Shown: positions 8,854-20,603, counted from the first letter of the stretch. The stretch is DNA of 59,805 nt from Loigolactobacillus iwatensis (GCF_003950295.1 NZ_RHNP01000017.1:1-59805); one strand, 5' to 3'. Notes: generated by a model not told the origin, from the letters alone. Numbers and translations: made by a program.

Positions 8854-9306
8854 CTACTGTTCAACCACGTGAACCCGAATTTTAGCCGTAACGTCATCGA
8901 ATAATTTCACGGTCACATTTCGATAACCTAGTGCCCGAATTGGCTCTGGTAACTCGATTTTACGCTTATCAACTTTAATTCCAAACTGTTTGTCCAAAGC
9001 CTGAGCAATTTGCTTGCTAGGAACGGAACCGAAGAGCCGGCTATCTTCACCAGCCTTAGATTTAATTTCAACAACTGTTTTATCGTCTTCAATTTTTTCT
9101 TTTACTTGTTTCGCCACTGCTAATTCTTCAGCAGCACGTTTTTCTTCAGCCTTTTGTTGGCCTTTTAATTGGCTCATTGCTTTTTTTGTTGCAAGCATTG
9201 CCTTATTATTTTTAATCAAAAAGTTTTGTGCGTAGCCATCAGGAACATTTTTAACCTCGCCGCGTTTACCCTTACCACGAACATCTTCTAGGAAAATAAC
9301 TTTCAT
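8854..9306 (-). CDS. rplI: 50S ribosomal protein L9
   Basis: This is the elongated two-domain protein of the large subunit, 150 residues. The N-terminal domain has the L9 signature [19 protein letters not shown], followed by a Lys/Ala/Glu-rich connecting helix (about residues 45-75) and the C-terminal RNA-binding domain. An AGAGAGG ribosome binding site precedes the ATG. It lies 48 bases after gdpP and is probably cotranscribed with it, as in Bacillus. Confidence 0.96.
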   Translation of the reverse strand: MKVIFLEDVRGKGKRGEVKNVPDGYAQNFLIKNNKAMLATKKAMSQLKGQQKAEEKRAAEELAVAKQVKEKIEDDKTVVEIKSKAGEDSRLFGSVPSKQIAQALDKQFGIKVDKRKIELPEPIRALGYRNVTVKLFDDVTAKIRVHVVEQ

Positions 9307-9354
9307 GATTAAACAACCTCTCTTTATTCGGATTAAATTTATTAATTTTAATAC

Positions 9355-11388
9355 TTACTTACTTTTTTCGGCAGCATCTTCGGCAGGCTTTTCTACCTCA
9401 TTAACAACGTCAATCAATTGTTGTTTGGCCTCATCAATACTGACTCCCGTTAACTGGGTAGCTGCATTAGATAAATGACCGCCACCACCCATTTTCTCCA
9501 TAATAACTTGAACATTGACTTCACCTAAGCTACGGGCCGAAATACCAATTTCTTTACCATCAGGCCGCTTAGTTATGACGTATGATGCGTTAATTCCAGA
9601 TAATGATAACAAAGTATCTGCCGCCTGTGCCGCAACAACTGGATCATAAGTTTTATTTTCTTCACCAGCACATAAAGCCACATTGGGTTTTATATATTTG
9701 ATTGTTTCAATGAGGTGGTTTTTCTGAATATAATTATTAACGTTTTCCTTCAAAATACGTTGGACCATCACGGCATCGGCGCCAACCGAGCGTAAGTAAC
9801 TGGCGGCATCAAACGTTCGGGTTCCTGTTCTTAACGAGAAGGATTTTGTATCCACCGTAATGCCGGCCAACATTGCCGTTGCTTCGATCTTACTAATTGC
9901 CTCAGTATCCTTAGGTTGGTACTCAAACATCTCAGTGATTAACTCACACGTTGATGACGCGTAAGGCTCAATGTAAACCAACATTGGGTTCTCGGGAAAT
10001 TCCTCACCACGACGATGATGATCGATAATAAGTGTCCGGTCATGCAACTTTTCGTATAAAGCCGGACTAGTTGTAAGTGAAGGCTTAGAATGATCGACCA
10101 TAATTAATAAACTATGTTCAGACACTAAGTCTGTTGTTTGCTCAGGTGTAACAATGAAAGGCTCAATTTCTGGATAGCGCTTAATTTCATCTAACAATCG
10201 TTGAACATCACTGTGTAAATTATCTTGATTCACAACCACGTAACATTTTTTGCCATTCATCGCCGCAATACGCCGAATACCAAGACAAGCGCCTAATGAA
10301 TCCATATCCGGTTTGAAATGACCCATAACAAAAACTTGGTCGGCCTGACCCATAACTTCTTGTAAGGCCTGGCTAATCATTCGTGCCCGGACACGCGTTC
10401 GTTTCTCCATTGGGTTAGTCTTACCACCATAAAATCGTGCAGGATCATCTTCAGATTTAACCACAACCTGATCCCCACCACGACCCAGAGCTAAATCAAG
10501 GTTACTTTGCGAAAGAGTAGCCAATTTGGCTAGATCAGTATCATTATAGGCAATTCCTAAAGATAAGGTCAACGGATAATTTTGTTTAGAGGTTCGCTCA
10601 CGAATTCGATCCAAAATCTTAAAATTATCCGCTTCAATCGCCTGTAATGCCTTGGCGTATAAAATAACGAAGAAATGATCATCATCCACCCGCTTTAAAA
10701 ACATACCGTATTTCCGTGCCCAGTTACTTAACTCATTGGTAACATAATTATTCAGGTTAGAAATATCTTTATCAGTCATTGTTTGGGTAATTTCATCGTA
10801 ATTATCTAAGAAAATTTGACCAATGGCTAACTGTTCATCATTATAGCGGTCTTCAATCTTAGCGTAACGCGTGATATCTAATAAATAGACAACGTGAATA
10901 CTTTTTTGGATGATAATTTCAAATTGGTTATCGCCCCAGCGAACATTGCGCGGCTCGTCAAAGGATTCATTTTCACTGATTAACGTGGCCAATTCAGGAT
11001 CAATTGTCGCAATTTTTTTGCCTAATACTTCTTGTTTACCCAGATATTGCTGTAAATACGGATTAGTCCACTCAATTTCAGCATCTTCGTTATAAAGCAA
11101 AATTCCAATCGGCATTTGAATCAATGCTTCTTGTTCGCCACGTTTAATTCGGTAAGAAAGATCTGAAATATAGCGATTCGTTTTTTTCGTAACTGTGTCG
11201 ATTGCATAAAAGGTTGTGCTTACTAATGCAACGAAAAGTACAAATAAAAAGAGTCCTAAAATAAAATTAATGAAGAACGCCAGAATAATTCCAACACTTG
11301 CTAATATAATCAGACTTGCTGATACCAACCGCAGCCGATTATTCTGCAAGAACACTGGCAATAGGTTCTGCGAAAATAATTTTTTCAT
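9355..11388 (-). CDS. gdpP: cyclic-di-AMP phosphodiesterase GdpP
   Basis: GdpP hydrolyses c-di-AMP to pApA and so tunes potassium and osmolyte transport and wall stress responses. The 677-residue protein has two N-terminal membrane segments (about residues 20-67), a PAS-like region, a degenerate GGDEF domain (about 175-305) and a DHH/DHHA1 domain. The DHH motifs are MGHFKPDMDSLGA, IMVDHSK and IIDHHRRGEEF, ending with GGGGHLSNAA. All expected metal ligands appear present. It starts at an ATG behind GAGGAG and is followed 48 bases later by rplI. Confidence 0.96.
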   Translation of the reverse strand: MKKLFSQNLLPVFLQNNRLRLVSASLIILASVGIILAFFINFILGLFLFVLFVALVSTTFYAIDTVTKKTNRYISDLSYRIKRGEQEALIQMPIGILLYNEDAEIEWTNPYLQQYLGKQEVLGKKIATIDPELATLISENESFDEPRNVRWGDNQFEIIIQKSIHVVYLLDITRYAKIEDRYNDEQLAIGQIFLDNYDEITQTMTDKDISNLNNYVTNELSNWARKYGMFLKRVDDDHFFVILYAKALQAIEADNFKILDRIRERTSKQNYPLTLSLGIAYNDTDLAKLATLSQSNLDLALGRGGDQVVVKSEDDPARFYGGKTNPMEKRTRVRARMISQALQEVMGQADQVFVMGHFKPDMDSLGACLGIRRIAAMNGKKCYVVVNQDNLHSDVQRLLDEIKRYPEIEPFIVTPEQTTDLVSEHSLLIMVDHSKPSLTTSPALYEKLHDRTLIIDHHRRGEEFPENPMLVYIEPYASSTCELITEMFEYQPKDTEAISKIEATAMLAGITVDTKSFSLRTGTRTFDAASYLRSVGADAVMVQRILKENVNNYIQKNHLIETIKYIKPNVALCAGEENKTYDPVVAAQAADTLLSLSGINASYVITKRPDGKEIGISARSLGEVNVQVIMEKMGGGGHLSNAATQLTGVSIDEAKQQLIDVVNEVEKPAEDAAEKSK

Positions 11389-11438
11389 ACTAACTCCTCT
11401 ATCACTTAACCATTCAGAGCCGTACCAGAAAAATGTAA

Positions 11439-11484
11439 CTAACTATTTGACCATTCAAATATGGTCAGTTAGGCCTCTAGTATA
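11439..11484 (-). promoter_or_regulatory. possible gdpP promoter with inverted repeat
   Basis: A minus-strand TATACT (11479-11484) is followed at once by an inverted repeat. GACCAT and ATGGTC flank TCAAAT at the core, and CTAACT (11439-11444) and AGTTAG (11467-11472) extend it. The position just after the -10 box suits an operator or a leader hairpin. No good -35 box is seen. Confidence 0.35.
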
Positions 11485-11599
11485 GCTTCTCCCCGTTTAT
11501 TCATTCCATTATTAACTCACTCAACAATCCAAAATGGAAAGTACTTCTTTTATTTTAGCACAAACTAGGAAAAGACTCATTTTAAGTCGAATCAGGAAA

Positions 11600-11615
11600 C
11601 GTTTCACGTGGAACA
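11600..11615. promoter_or_regulatory. parS-like centromere site
   Basis: Read on the minus strand the 16-mer is TGTTCCACGTGAAACG. It matches the Firmicutes parS consensus TGTTNCACGTGAAACA at all but the last base. It lies about 10 kb from oriC in a gap between gdpP and rpsR, as expected for a ParB/Spo0J loading site. Confidence 0.8.
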
Positions 11616-11623
11616 ACTGAGTA

Positions 11624-11655
11624 TAAAAAAAGATCGAGACAAACTGTCTCGATCT
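11624..11655 (-). terminator. terminator of the rpsF-ssb-rpsR operon
   Basis: A 10-bp perfect stem (11631-11640 with 11646-11655) is followed on the minus strand by a run of seven T. It ends the operon just after rpsR. Confidence 0.92.
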
Positions 11656-11664
11656 AATAACTGT

Positions 11665-11904
11665 CTACATATCTTCGGAAACGAATGGTAATAGAGCCAT
11701 GATCCGTGCACGCTTGATTGCAATCGTAATCTTACGTTGGTTCTTGGCACTAGTACCCGTTACACGACGTGGTAAAATCTTGCCACGTTCTGAAACGAAG
11801 CGCCGTAATAAATCTGTATCCTTGTAATCAATGTGTTCAATATGATTAGCAGCGATATAATCTACTTTACGACGGCGACGTCCACCTCTACGTTGTTGAG
11901 CCAT
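11665..11904 (-). CDS. rpsR: 30S ribosomal protein S18
   Basis: S18 binds with S6 to the small-subunit platform. The 79-residue protein has the very basic N-terminus [15 protein letters not shown] and the S18 core [20 protein letters not shown] followed by [15 protein letters not shown] choose the ATG at 11904, with GGGGAGGA ending 8 bases upstream, over the in-frame ATG at 11922, which overlaps that site. It is last in the rpsF-ssb-rpsR operon. Confidence 0.97.
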   Translation of the reverse strand: MAQQRRGGRRRRKVDYIAANHIEHIDYKDTDLLRRFVSERGKILPRRVTGTSAKNQRKITIAIKRARIMALLPFVSEDM

Positions 11905-11952
11905 AATTGATTTCCTCCCCACTTAAATGGAATTAGTAATCATTACAACACA

Positions 11953-12504
11953 TTAGAATGGTAAATCATCATCGGAAATATCAATCGAGTCCCCGTTATT
12001 TGCAAACGGATCATTAGGATTGCTATTAGGTGTATTGCTGGTTGAACCACTCGCAGGTGCTTGACTACTTGATGACTGAGGAGCTGGATTATTATTAGCG
12101 TTACCACCAAAGTTACTGGCTGGCTTATCTTGATAACCACCAGGGTTTTGGTTAGCATTATTTTGCTGACGACGTTCGTCAGTAGACCGTGATTCTAACA
12201 ATGAGAAATTATCGACAACAACTTCAGTCACGTAAACACGTTGACCTTCTGCATTATCGTAATTACGCGTTTGAATTCGGCCATCAACACCAACTAATGA
12301 TCCCTTGTGGGTGAAGTTAGCAAAATTTTCTGCGGCCTTTCGCCAAATAACACAACTGATAAAATCAGCTTCACGATCACCATTACGGTTAGTGAATTGA
12401 CGGTTAACGGCGACAGTAAAAGTTGCTACAGCAGCACCACCAGAGGTATAACGTAAATCAGGGTCCCGGGTCAAACGACCAACAAGAACGACACGATTAA
12501 TCAT
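11953..12504 (-). CDS. ssb: single-stranded DNA-binding protein
   Basis: SSB coats single-stranded DNA in replication and repair. The OB-fold covers about residues 1-110 ([20 protein letters not shown] and [17 protein letters not shown]). A flexible Asn/Gln/Ser/Pro-rich linker follows, then the conserved acidic tip DDDLPF that binds partner proteins. The length of 183 residues is normal for an essential SsbA. It lies between rpsF and rpsR, the usual operon. Confidence 0.97.
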   Translation of the reverse strand: MINRVVLVGRLTRDPDLRYTSGGAAVATFTVAVNRQFTNRNGDREADFISCVIWRKAAENFANFTHKGSLVGVDGRIQTRNYDNAEGQRVYVTEVVVDNFSLLESRSTDERRQQNNANQNPGGYQDKPASNFGGNANNNPAPQSSSSQAPASGSTSNTPNSNPNDPFANNGDSIDISDDDLPF

Positions 12505-12582
12505 ATCCTAAAGCTCCCCTTTCTTTTTTTAAAATTTTATTTACTCGTTGTATCTTTTACTCGAAAAGATACAGCGCACTAA

Positions 12583-12882
12583 TTAGTCTTCTTCGCGTGT
12601 GATCATATGACGTAAAATATCGTCATTAATCTTTGAAAGACGGTCGAATTCACCTAGTGGCGTATCATCATCAGTTGCTACACGAATTAAATGGTATAAA
12701 CCTTCGCGGTAGTTTTTGATTTCGAACGCTAAGCGTCGTTTCGACCAGTCCTTTGATTCAATCACTTCTGCACCGTTATCCCGCAAAATGCCGTCAAAAC
12801 GTTCAACTAAGGCTGTTTTGCTTTCATCGTCTAAATCTGGACGAATAATGTAGAGAATTTCATATTTCTTTGATTGAGCCAT
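12583..12882 (-). CDS. rpsF: 30S ribosomal protein S6
   Basis: S6 is the partner of S18 on the platform of the small subunit. The 99-residue protein has the N-terminal strand [15 protein letters not shown] and the conserved [20 protein letters not shown] strong AAGGAGGTG precedes the ATG. The gene opens the rpsF-ssb-rpsR operon, and the leader in front of it can fold back on the ribosome binding site. Confidence 0.97.
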   Translation of the reverse strand: MAQSKKYEILYIIRPDLDDESKTALVERFDGILRDNGAEVIESKDWSKRRLAFEIKNYREGLYHLIRVATDDDTPLGEFDRLSKINDDILRHMITREED

Positions 12883-12891
12883 GACTGTTCA

Positions 12892-12939
12892 CCTCCTTAT
12901 GGACTTTAAGGTCTCCAACCCTTTGTTGGAAACAAGGAG
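12892..12939 (-). promoter_or_regulatory. rpsF leader able to sequester the Shine-Dalgarno (candidate S6:S18 autoregulation)
   Basis: On the minus strand CTCCTT (12934-12939) is complementary to the AAGGAG of the rpsF ribosome binding site (12893-12898). A TCCAAC/GTTGGA hairpin lies between them. This would hide the site. S6:S18 autoregulation of rpsF is known in bacteria, but I do not find the CCG trinucleotide of the described motif, so the mechanism is inferred. Confidence 0.45.
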
Positions 12940-12970
12940 AATCTAAATAACTAGATACTCACAAATAAAA

Positions 12971-12999
12971 ATTATAGCACGCGTTGACAGAACTTTCAA
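12971..12999 (-). promoter_or_regulatory. promoter of the rpsF operon
   Basis: Minus-strand TTGAAA (12994-12999) is separated by 17 bases from a perfect TATAAT (12971-12976), about 90 bases before rpsF. Confidence 0.8.
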
Positions 13000-13052
13000 C
13001 TAGTTTCCAATTTTATGGTCCTCAGTCATCAAGTGGGAATTGATAATTAAAA

Positions 13053-13106
13053 CACAAAAATCGTTTTGGCTTTCGTCACCTTATAGATAACTTACGCCAA
13101 AACGAT
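13053..13106 (-). terminator. terminator after gyrA
   Basis: An 11-bp perfect inverted repeat (13060-13070 with 13096-13106) is followed on the minus strand by TTTTTG. It ends the yaaA-recF-gyrB-gyrA operon. Confidence 0.85.
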
Positions 13107-13124
13107 CTCGTTTAACTTTTACAA

Positions 13125-15599
13125 TTAATCAGTCGTTGGATCTTCAGTGGTTGCTTCAGCATCAGCGACTTCTGGTTCAACTTTGGCCATTGTTGCGACC
13201 TTGGCCTTGTCGTCAACCCGAATTAACCGAACGCCTAAGGTTGCCCGACCAGTTTGTGAAACGTCGCTAACGTGGAAACGAATAACAACACCTGTATTAG
13301 TAATCAGCATAACATCCTCATTACCATTGACAGTTGTTAAACCAGCTAATGGGCCATTTTTATCGGTCACATTAACCGTCTTAATACCCTTACCGCCACG
13401 ACCCTTAATTGGGTACTGCTTGGCACTAGTACGTTTACCGTAGCCATTTTCAGAGATAACAAGAACTTCGCTGTCGGCGGTTAACAAATCTGAACCAACA
13501 ACATAATCGTCCTCACGTAAACGAATACCACGAACGCCGGTTGCAGAACGACCCATTGAACGAACGGCCGTTTCAGCAAAGCTAACCGCGTAACCTAAAT
13601 GAGTTCCGATAATAATATTCTGCTTACCATCTGTCAAACTAACGTTAATTAGCTCATCATTCTCTTTTAAGGTAATTGCCTTTAAGCCATTACTGCGAAT
13701 ATTTTGGAACTCCGCAACAGGTGTCCGCTTGGCAACTCCCTTTAGCGTAGTAAACATCAAATAGTTATCTGCAGCATCCGAAGCCACATTAACCACCGTT
13801 TGAATACTTTCGCCAGAATCAATTCCAAGTAGATTAATCACCGGAATTCCCTTGGCTGTTCGACCATATTCAGGTATTTCGTAGCCCTTTGCTTGGTAAA
13901 CTTTACCCGTATTCGTGAAGAATAATAGCATATCATGCGTTGAGGTAAAGACTAGGTGTTCGATGAAATCATCATCGTGAATGCCCATACCTTGAATACC
14001 ACGGCCACCACGATTCTGGATCTTAAATTCAGAAGCAGGTAAGCGCTTGATGTAGCCATTGTGCGTCAAAGTAATCACAACGTCTTCTTCTTCGATTAAA
14101 TCCTCATCTTCAAGACTCAGAACTTCGCCAACTAACAACTCAGTCCGCCGCTTATCACCAAATTTAGTTTGAATTTCTAACAATTCTTGATAAATAATCT
14201 GGTTAATCCGTTCCGGTTTAGCCAAAATATCCTTATAGTCAGCAATTTTGACCATTAAATCAGCATATTCGGACTCAACTTTATCGCGTTCCAAACCAGT
14301 TAAACGAACCAAACGCATGTCTAAAATAGCCTGTGTTTGCTTATCATCTAATTCATAGCGTTCCATTAAAATATTTTTGGCAACTTCACCGGTTTTAGAA
14401 CTACGAATAATTCGAATAATCTCATCAATATGGTCTAATGCAATTCGTAAACCAGCCAAGATGTGCGCGCGTGCTTCGGCCTTACGTAAATCAAAGGCCG
14501 TCCGCCGTTGAATAACTTCTTCTTGATGTTTTAAATAATACTGCAAAATTTCTTTTAAACTCAACGTCCGTGGTGTGCCATTAACAATGGCTAGCATGTT
14601 AAAGCCGAAAGAAGTTTGCATCATAGTTAATTTATATAAGTTGTTCAAAACAACTGAAGCTGATACGTCACGGCGTATATCAATAACAACACGCATACCT
14701 TCACGATCGGATTCATCGTTTAGATCTGTAATTCCATCAATTCGTTTATCACGTGCCAATTCAGCAATTTTTTCAACTAATCTGGCCTTATTAACCATGT
14801 ACGGAAGTTCAGTAACAATAATGCGTTCCTTACCGTTTTTTTGTTCCTGAATCTCAGTTCGTGCACGGAGCATAATGGTTCCCTTACCAGTTTCATAAGC
14901 ACGGCGAATACCTGATTTGCCCATGACTAAACCACCAGTTGGAAAATCAGGACCAGGAACTGCCTCCATTAAATCGGCTGTAGTTGCTTCTGGATTATCC
15001 ATTAAAATATGCAGTGCACTAATAACCTCACTCAAATTATGTGGTGGAATATTTGTTGCCATCCCAACGGCAATCCCCGTTGAACCATTAACTAGTAGGT
15101 TAGGAAAGCGTGCCGGTAGTACAGTAGGTTCTTTTTCAGTACCATCATAGTTATCTTGGTAATCAATTGTATCTTTGTTAATATCGCGCAACATTTCCGT
15201 TGCAATTTTACTCATTTTAGCTTCGGTATACCGCATTGCAGCGGCGCCATCACCGTCGACGGAGCCAAAGTTACCATGTCCATCAACTAACATGTAGCGA
15301 TAACTGAAGTCTTGCGCCATTCGTACCATGCCTTCATAAATTGATGAATCACCATGGGGATGGAATTTACCCATAACATCCCCAACAATTCTGGCCGATT
15401 TCTTATATGGCTTGTCCGGTGTTACTCCTAATTCGCTCATACCGTATAAAATACGACGTTGGACTGGTTTTAGACCATCACGAACGTCCGGTAATGCCCG
15501 TGCAACGATAACACTCATCGCGTAGTCCAAGAACGAGGTACGCATTGTTGTCGATAAATTGACGTCTTTTATCCGGCTATTTTGTGGTTCGTCTGCCAT
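13125..15599 (-). CDS. gyrA: DNA gyrase subunit A
   Basis: GyrA cuts and rejoins DNA in negative supercoiling. The 824-residue protein has the winged-helix/tower domain with the catalytic tyrosine in [12 protein letters not shown] near residue 123, then the six-bladed C-terminal DNA-wrapping domain containing a GyrA-box-like GRGGKGIK. The quinolone-resistance region reads [11 protein letters not shown], the usual wild-type form in Gram-positives. It lies 54 bases after gyrB in the same operon. The C-terminal tail is acidic. Confidence 0.97.
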   Translation of the reverse strand: MADEPQNSRIKDVNLSTTMRTSFLDYAMSVIVARALPDVRDGLKPVQRRILYGMSELGVTPDKPYKKSARIVGDVMGKFHPHGDSSIYEGMVRMAQDFSYRYMLVDGHGNFGSVDGDGAAAMRYTEAKMSKIATEMLRDINKDTIDYQDNYDGTEKEPTVLPARFPNLLVNGSTGIAVGMATNIPPHNLSEVISALHILMDNPEATTADLMEAVPGPDFPTGGLVMGKSGIRRAYETGKGTIMLRARTEIQEQKNGKERIIVTELPYMVNKARLVEKIAELARDKRIDGITDLNDESDREGMRVVIDIRRDVSASVVLNNLYKLTMMQTSFGFNMLAIVNGTPRTLSLKEILQYYLKHQEEVIQRRTAFDLRKAEARAHILAGLRIALDHIDEIIRIIRSSKTGEVAKNILMERYELDDKQTQAILDMRLVRLTGLERDKVESEYADLMVKIADYKDILAKPERINQIIYQELLEIQTKFGDKRRTELLVGEVLSLEDEDLIEEEDVVITLTHNGYIKRLPASEFKIQNRGGRGIQGMGIHDDDFIEHLVFTSTHDMLLFFTNTGKVYQAKGYEIPEYGRTAKGIPVINLLGIDSGESIQTVVNVASDAADNYLMFTTLKGVAKRTPVAEFQNIRSNGLKAITLKENDELINVSLTDGKQNIIIGTHLGYAVSFAETAVRSMGRSATGVRGIRLREDDYVVGSDLLTADSEVLVISENGYGKRTSAKQYPIKGRGGKGIKTVNVTDKNGPLAGLTTVNGNEDVMLITNTGVVIRFHVSDVSQTGRATLGVRLIRVDDKAKVATMAKVEPEVADAEATTEDPTTD

Positions 15600-15653
15600 T
15601 TACTTCATTGACTCCCTTCAAAATCATCTATATATCCTAAAATTAAGGATCCA

Positions 15654-17636
<1,983 letters not shown>

Positions 17637-18761
17637 TTAATCATGGTCGCTTTGTACTAATTCGCCATGTGTGATATGAAAAACCCGTGGCGCCTGAATC
17701 ATCGTTTTGGCGACACCACTTAAACTAGTTGTCGTTAAAAAAGTCTGCACTTTATGCTGGATAGCCTTTAAAAGGTGTGTTTGGCGCAAATCGTCCAACT
17801 CCGATAAAACATCATCTAACAATAAGACTGGGTACTCACCGGTTTGTTCCTTCATCAAATCAATCTCCGCTAATTTAACGGATAAGGCAGTCGTACGCTG
17901 TTGTCCTTGTGAACCAAATGTCTGCACATTTTTTTGATTAACTAAAAAACGCACATCATCGCGATGTGGTCCAACTAACGTCGTGCCCTGTTCAGTTTCA
18001 CGCTTAACATCGCTACGTAAAAGTTTTTGCAGTGCGGCAGTTAATTCTTCGACTGATTGATCTTTAGCCTGCTCAATTTGTGTAATGTAACTAAAAGTCA
18101 ATGTTTCGGCGCCGTCAGTAATGCTCCTATGCAATTTTTGCGCCCAACCTTCTAGCTTACCCAAAAATTGTATTCGTTGATGAATAATAGCAGCACCGTA
18201 CTGGGCCAACTGGTCGGACAGTACCTCTAAGTAAACTTGGTCCTTGGCCTGCTGGTACTTGAGTTGTTTCAAGTACCGGTTACGTTGTTTTAAAACTGTC
18301 TTATACTGGCTAATATTATATAAATACCGGGGACTCATTTGTCCAAATTCCATATCAATAAAGCGCCGCCGAACTGCCGGTGAGCCCTTAACAAGCGATA
18401 GATCCTCTGGCGCAAATAAAATAACGTTTAATTGGCCCAAATACTGTGATAATTTAGCCTGCTCTAAATGATTAATTTTAGCTCGTTTGCCTTTTTTACT
18501 AATAACCAGTTCTAAAGGTAACTTACTGTTGTTTTTTTGAATTGTCCCTTGAATTTTAGCAAATTCGGCTTGCCACTTAATAAAATCCTTTTCATTATTT
18601 GTTCGGTGACTTTTAGTCATTGCTAAAACGTAGATTGCTTCTAATAGATTAGTCTTACCCTGGGCATTTTCACCAAGTAAAACATTCGTATCCTTAGAAA
18701 AATGAACGTCAACTTTTTGATAATTACGATAATTTGTCAAGATTAAATGATCAACGTACAT
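17637..18761 (-). CDS. recF: DNA replication/repair protein RecF
   Basis: RecF is an SMC-like ATPase that helps load RecA at gapped DNA. The 374-residue protein shows the N-terminal LTNYRNYQ, Walker A GENAQGKTNLLEAIY near residue 31 and Walker B PVLLLDDVLSELDD near residue 295. Its start codon overlaps the yaaA stop as TAATG, so the two are translationally coupled. It sits in the conserved recF-gyrB-gyrA arrangement. Confidence 0.97.
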   Translation of the reverse strand: MYVDHLILTNYRNYQKVDVHFSKDTNVLLGENAQGKTNLLEAIYVLAMTKSHRTNNEKDFIKWQAEFAKIQGTIQKNNSKLPLELVISKKGKRAKINHLEQAKLSQYLGQLNVILFAPEDLSLVKGSPAVRRRFIDMEFGQMSPRYLYNISQYKTVLKQRNRYLKQLKYQQAKDQVYLEVLSDQLAQYGAAIIHQRIQFLGKLEGWAQKLHRSITDGAETLTFSYITQIEQAKDQSVEELTAALQKLLRSDVKRETEQGTTLVGPHRDDVRFLVNQKNVQTFGSQGQQRTTALSVKLAEIDLMKEQTGEYPVLLLDDVLSELDDLRQTHLLKAIQHKVQTFLTTTSLSGVAKTMIQAPRVFHITHGELVQSDHD

Positions 18762-18997
18762 TAGTTATCATCCGAATTGGTTACTTGCCGTAAAATAAAA
18801 TCGCCAACGTCAGGAATTGTCACTTGGTCGTCCGCCACTAGCTTACGTCCGCGTCGATTTTCCGCTGTTTGGTTCACTAAAACAGGCTGCTCCTGCAAGA
18901 ACCATTTGGCCTGTCCACCAGAATCAATTAAACCTAATTCTTTTAATAATTGACCAAGCGTCATATAAGCGGTATCGAGATCCACAATTTTTTTCAA
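18761..18997 (-). CDS. yaaA: S4-domain RNA-binding protein YaaA
   Basis: This is the small S4-fold protein always found between dnaN and recF in Firmicutes and linked to ribosome assembly. Its core is TLGQLLKELGLIDSGGQAKWF and the S4 turn NRRGRKL. The ATG at 19003 directly abuts the GTGAGGG ribosome binding site. I therefore prefer the TTG at 18997, 6 bases downstream, giving a protein of 78 residues starting MKKIVDLD. The ATG reading adds only two residues. Confidence 0.9.
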   Translation of the reverse strand: MKKIVDLDTAYMTLGQLLKELGLIDSGGQAKWFLQEQPVLVNQTAENRRGRKLVADDQVTIPDVGDFILRQVTNSDDN

Positions 18998-19040
18998 TAA
19001 CATCCCTCACTTCGCTCTATTACATTTGTTTACCTCATAT

Positions 19041-19069
19041 ATTATACGCGTTTTAATAGAAAAAAACAA
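19041..19069 (-). promoter_or_regulatory. promoter of the yaaA-recF-gyrB-gyrA operon
   Basis: Minus-strand TTGTTT (19064-19069) lies 17 bases from a perfect TATAAT (19041-19046), about 40 bases before yaaA. The stretch 19070-19230 behind it holds nothing else I recognise. Confidence 0.7.
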
Positions 19070-19232
19070 TGTAAATAGCCAAATTATGCGACTCAGTGCG
19101 TTTTTAGCCTAATTCGACAAAAGACACTAAAAGTACTTAAAGAAGCTAAAATAAAAAAATAAGGCTATTTATGTCATTTTAACGTTAGTTTACGTAAAAT
19201 TTGCGCAAACTGGCTCTAAAGTAATTTTATGG

Positions 19233-19278
19233 CAAAAAAAAGCATCCTAGATGGCCAATATTCTGACCGTCTAGGATG
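19233..19278 (-). terminator. terminator after dnaN
   Basis: A long stem begins with an 8-bp perfect match (19243-19250 with 19271-19278) and continues inward with mismatches. A minus-strand T-run follows at 19233-19240. Confidence 0.9.
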
Positions 19279-19293
19279 TATTTTTGATCATAT

Positions 19294-20433
19294 TTAAAAA
19301 GTTCGAACTGGTGTAATTAATTGAACAAAATGATCGTTATCCTCCGTTGGCACAAGCGTAAATGGACGAAGTGCCGAAGTAAAGGCGATGTGAATTTGTG
19401 TCTGACCGAAAGAACGTAATGCATCTTTCATATAATCAGGATTAAACGAAATCTCTAAACTATCACCGCTTAAATTCTCACTAGCCAATGCTTCTTCAAC
19501 GTTACCAACATCTGGCGAGTTACCGTAAATAGTAACGTTATTTTCTGTAGGATTAAGTGCTAATTTAACTACGTTATTGTGGCTTTCATGAGACAGCAAT
19601 GATGCACGTTCAATTGCTGCTAAAAGTACAGGCGCACTAAATTCGACTTGGGTTGTTGAGCTAGTTGGAATTAAACGTGATGTCTCTGGATAATTTCCCT
19701 CTAACAAACGTGAATAGAACGAAGTTGCCCCCGCAATAAAGAGAACCTGATTTTCGGCAATCCGTACTTCAACGGTATCAATATCATCGTCTAACGTTCG
19801 CGAAAGTTCAACGAGACTTTTACCAGGAATAATAACGTCGTAGTGAATGTTAGGGTTCAGATCTAAATTAATTTTACGTTGCGATAAGCGATGTGAATCC
19901 GTTGCGACAGCCATCAGTTCACCCTGATCAAGAACTAAATGAATACCAGTTAGAATCGGCCGGCTTTCTTGATTAGAGACAGCAATAACAGTTTGGGCAA
20001 TCAATTGTTTTAGAACACTGACGTCTAAGATTAATTGATCTTCAGTATCAATTTCAGGTAAGTTGGGATAATTATTGGCGTCTAGGCCATTAATCGTGAA
20101 TTCGGCTGGACCGGATTTAATTTCTGTTTGAAAATTATCCTTAACTTCTAAATTCATTGTGTCTTCAGGTAATCGTTTGACAATTTCGCTAAAGAAACGA
20201 GCCGATAAAACAATTGAGCCAGTTGAACCAATATCTAATTCATTTTTATCATCAGTAGCAGAAATGAATGATTCAATAGAAATGTCTGCGTTACTGCCCG
20301 TTAACATTAAACCGGCGTCTGTCAAAACGATTTTAATTCCCGTTAAGATTGGAATCGTTGTTTTAGATGAAATTGCACGTTGCACGTCGTTTAAATGTCT
20401 AATAAAAACGGAACGGTTGATTGAGAATTGCAT
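19294..20433 (-). CDS. dnaN: DNA polymerase III beta subunit (sliding clamp)
   Basis: The dimeric ring clamp tethers polymerase to DNA. The 379-residue protein shows three clamp repeats, starting MQFSINRSVFIRHLNDVQRA and including the conserved TIPILTGI and RPILTGIHL strands. It ends with FVQLITPVRTF, the normal C-terminus of the clamp. A GAGGAGG ribosome binding site precedes the ATG. It follows dnaA after a 170-base gap filled with DnaA-box-like motifs. Confidence 0.98.
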   Translation of the reverse strand: MQFSINRSVFIRHLNDVQRAISSKTTIPILTGIKIVLTDAGLMLTGSNADISIESFISATDDKNELDIGSTGSIVLSARFFSEIVKRLPEDTMNLEVKDNFQTEIKSGPAEFTINGLDANNYPNLPEIDTEDQLILDVSVLKQLIAQTVIAVSNQESRPILTGIHLVLDQGELMAVATDSHRLSQRKINLDLNPNIHYDVIIPGKSLVELSRTLDDDIDTVEVRIAENQVLFIAGATSFYSRLLEGNYPETSRLIPTSSTTQVEFSAPVLLAAIERASLLSHESHNNVVKLALNPTENNVTIYGNSPDVGNVEEALASENLSGDSLEISFNPDYMKDALRSFGQTQIHIAFTSALRPFTLVPTEDNDHFVQLITPVRTF

Positions 20434-20505
20434 ATAGATGGAGCCTCCTCTTTATTATTTACATTATAAAAGATTTTAAGTAATAGTAGTAGGGCATGTT
20501 AACTC

Positions 20506-20597
20506 TGTGGAAAACAAACTGAAACGTAAAGACCGAAAGATATTCACCTGTGGATATCTTGTGAATATCTTTGCGGATAACTCGCTAGTTATTCACA
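20506..20597. promoter_or_regulatory. DnaA-box cluster in the dnaA-dnaN gap (downstream part of a bipartite origin)
   Basis: Four 9-mers each differ by one base from the DnaA box TTATCCACA or its complement. They are TGTGGAAAA (20506-20514), TGTGGATAT (20549-20557), TGCGGATAA (20572-20580) and TTATTCACA (20589-20597). They are woven into a perfect 12-bp inverted repeat (20536-20547 with 20561-20572) and an outer 13-bp repeat with one mismatch. The position matches the downstream box cluster of B. subtilis oriC. Confidence 0.75.
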
Positions 20598-20603
20598 GGT
20601 GAT

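Noticed and set aside
8868-8880. CACGTG inside rplI as a second parS
   Set aside because: The flanks do not match the parS arms. It is simply coding sequence.
13147-15150. Several plus-strand frames within gyrA
   Set aside because: They are shadows of the well-supported gyrA frame.
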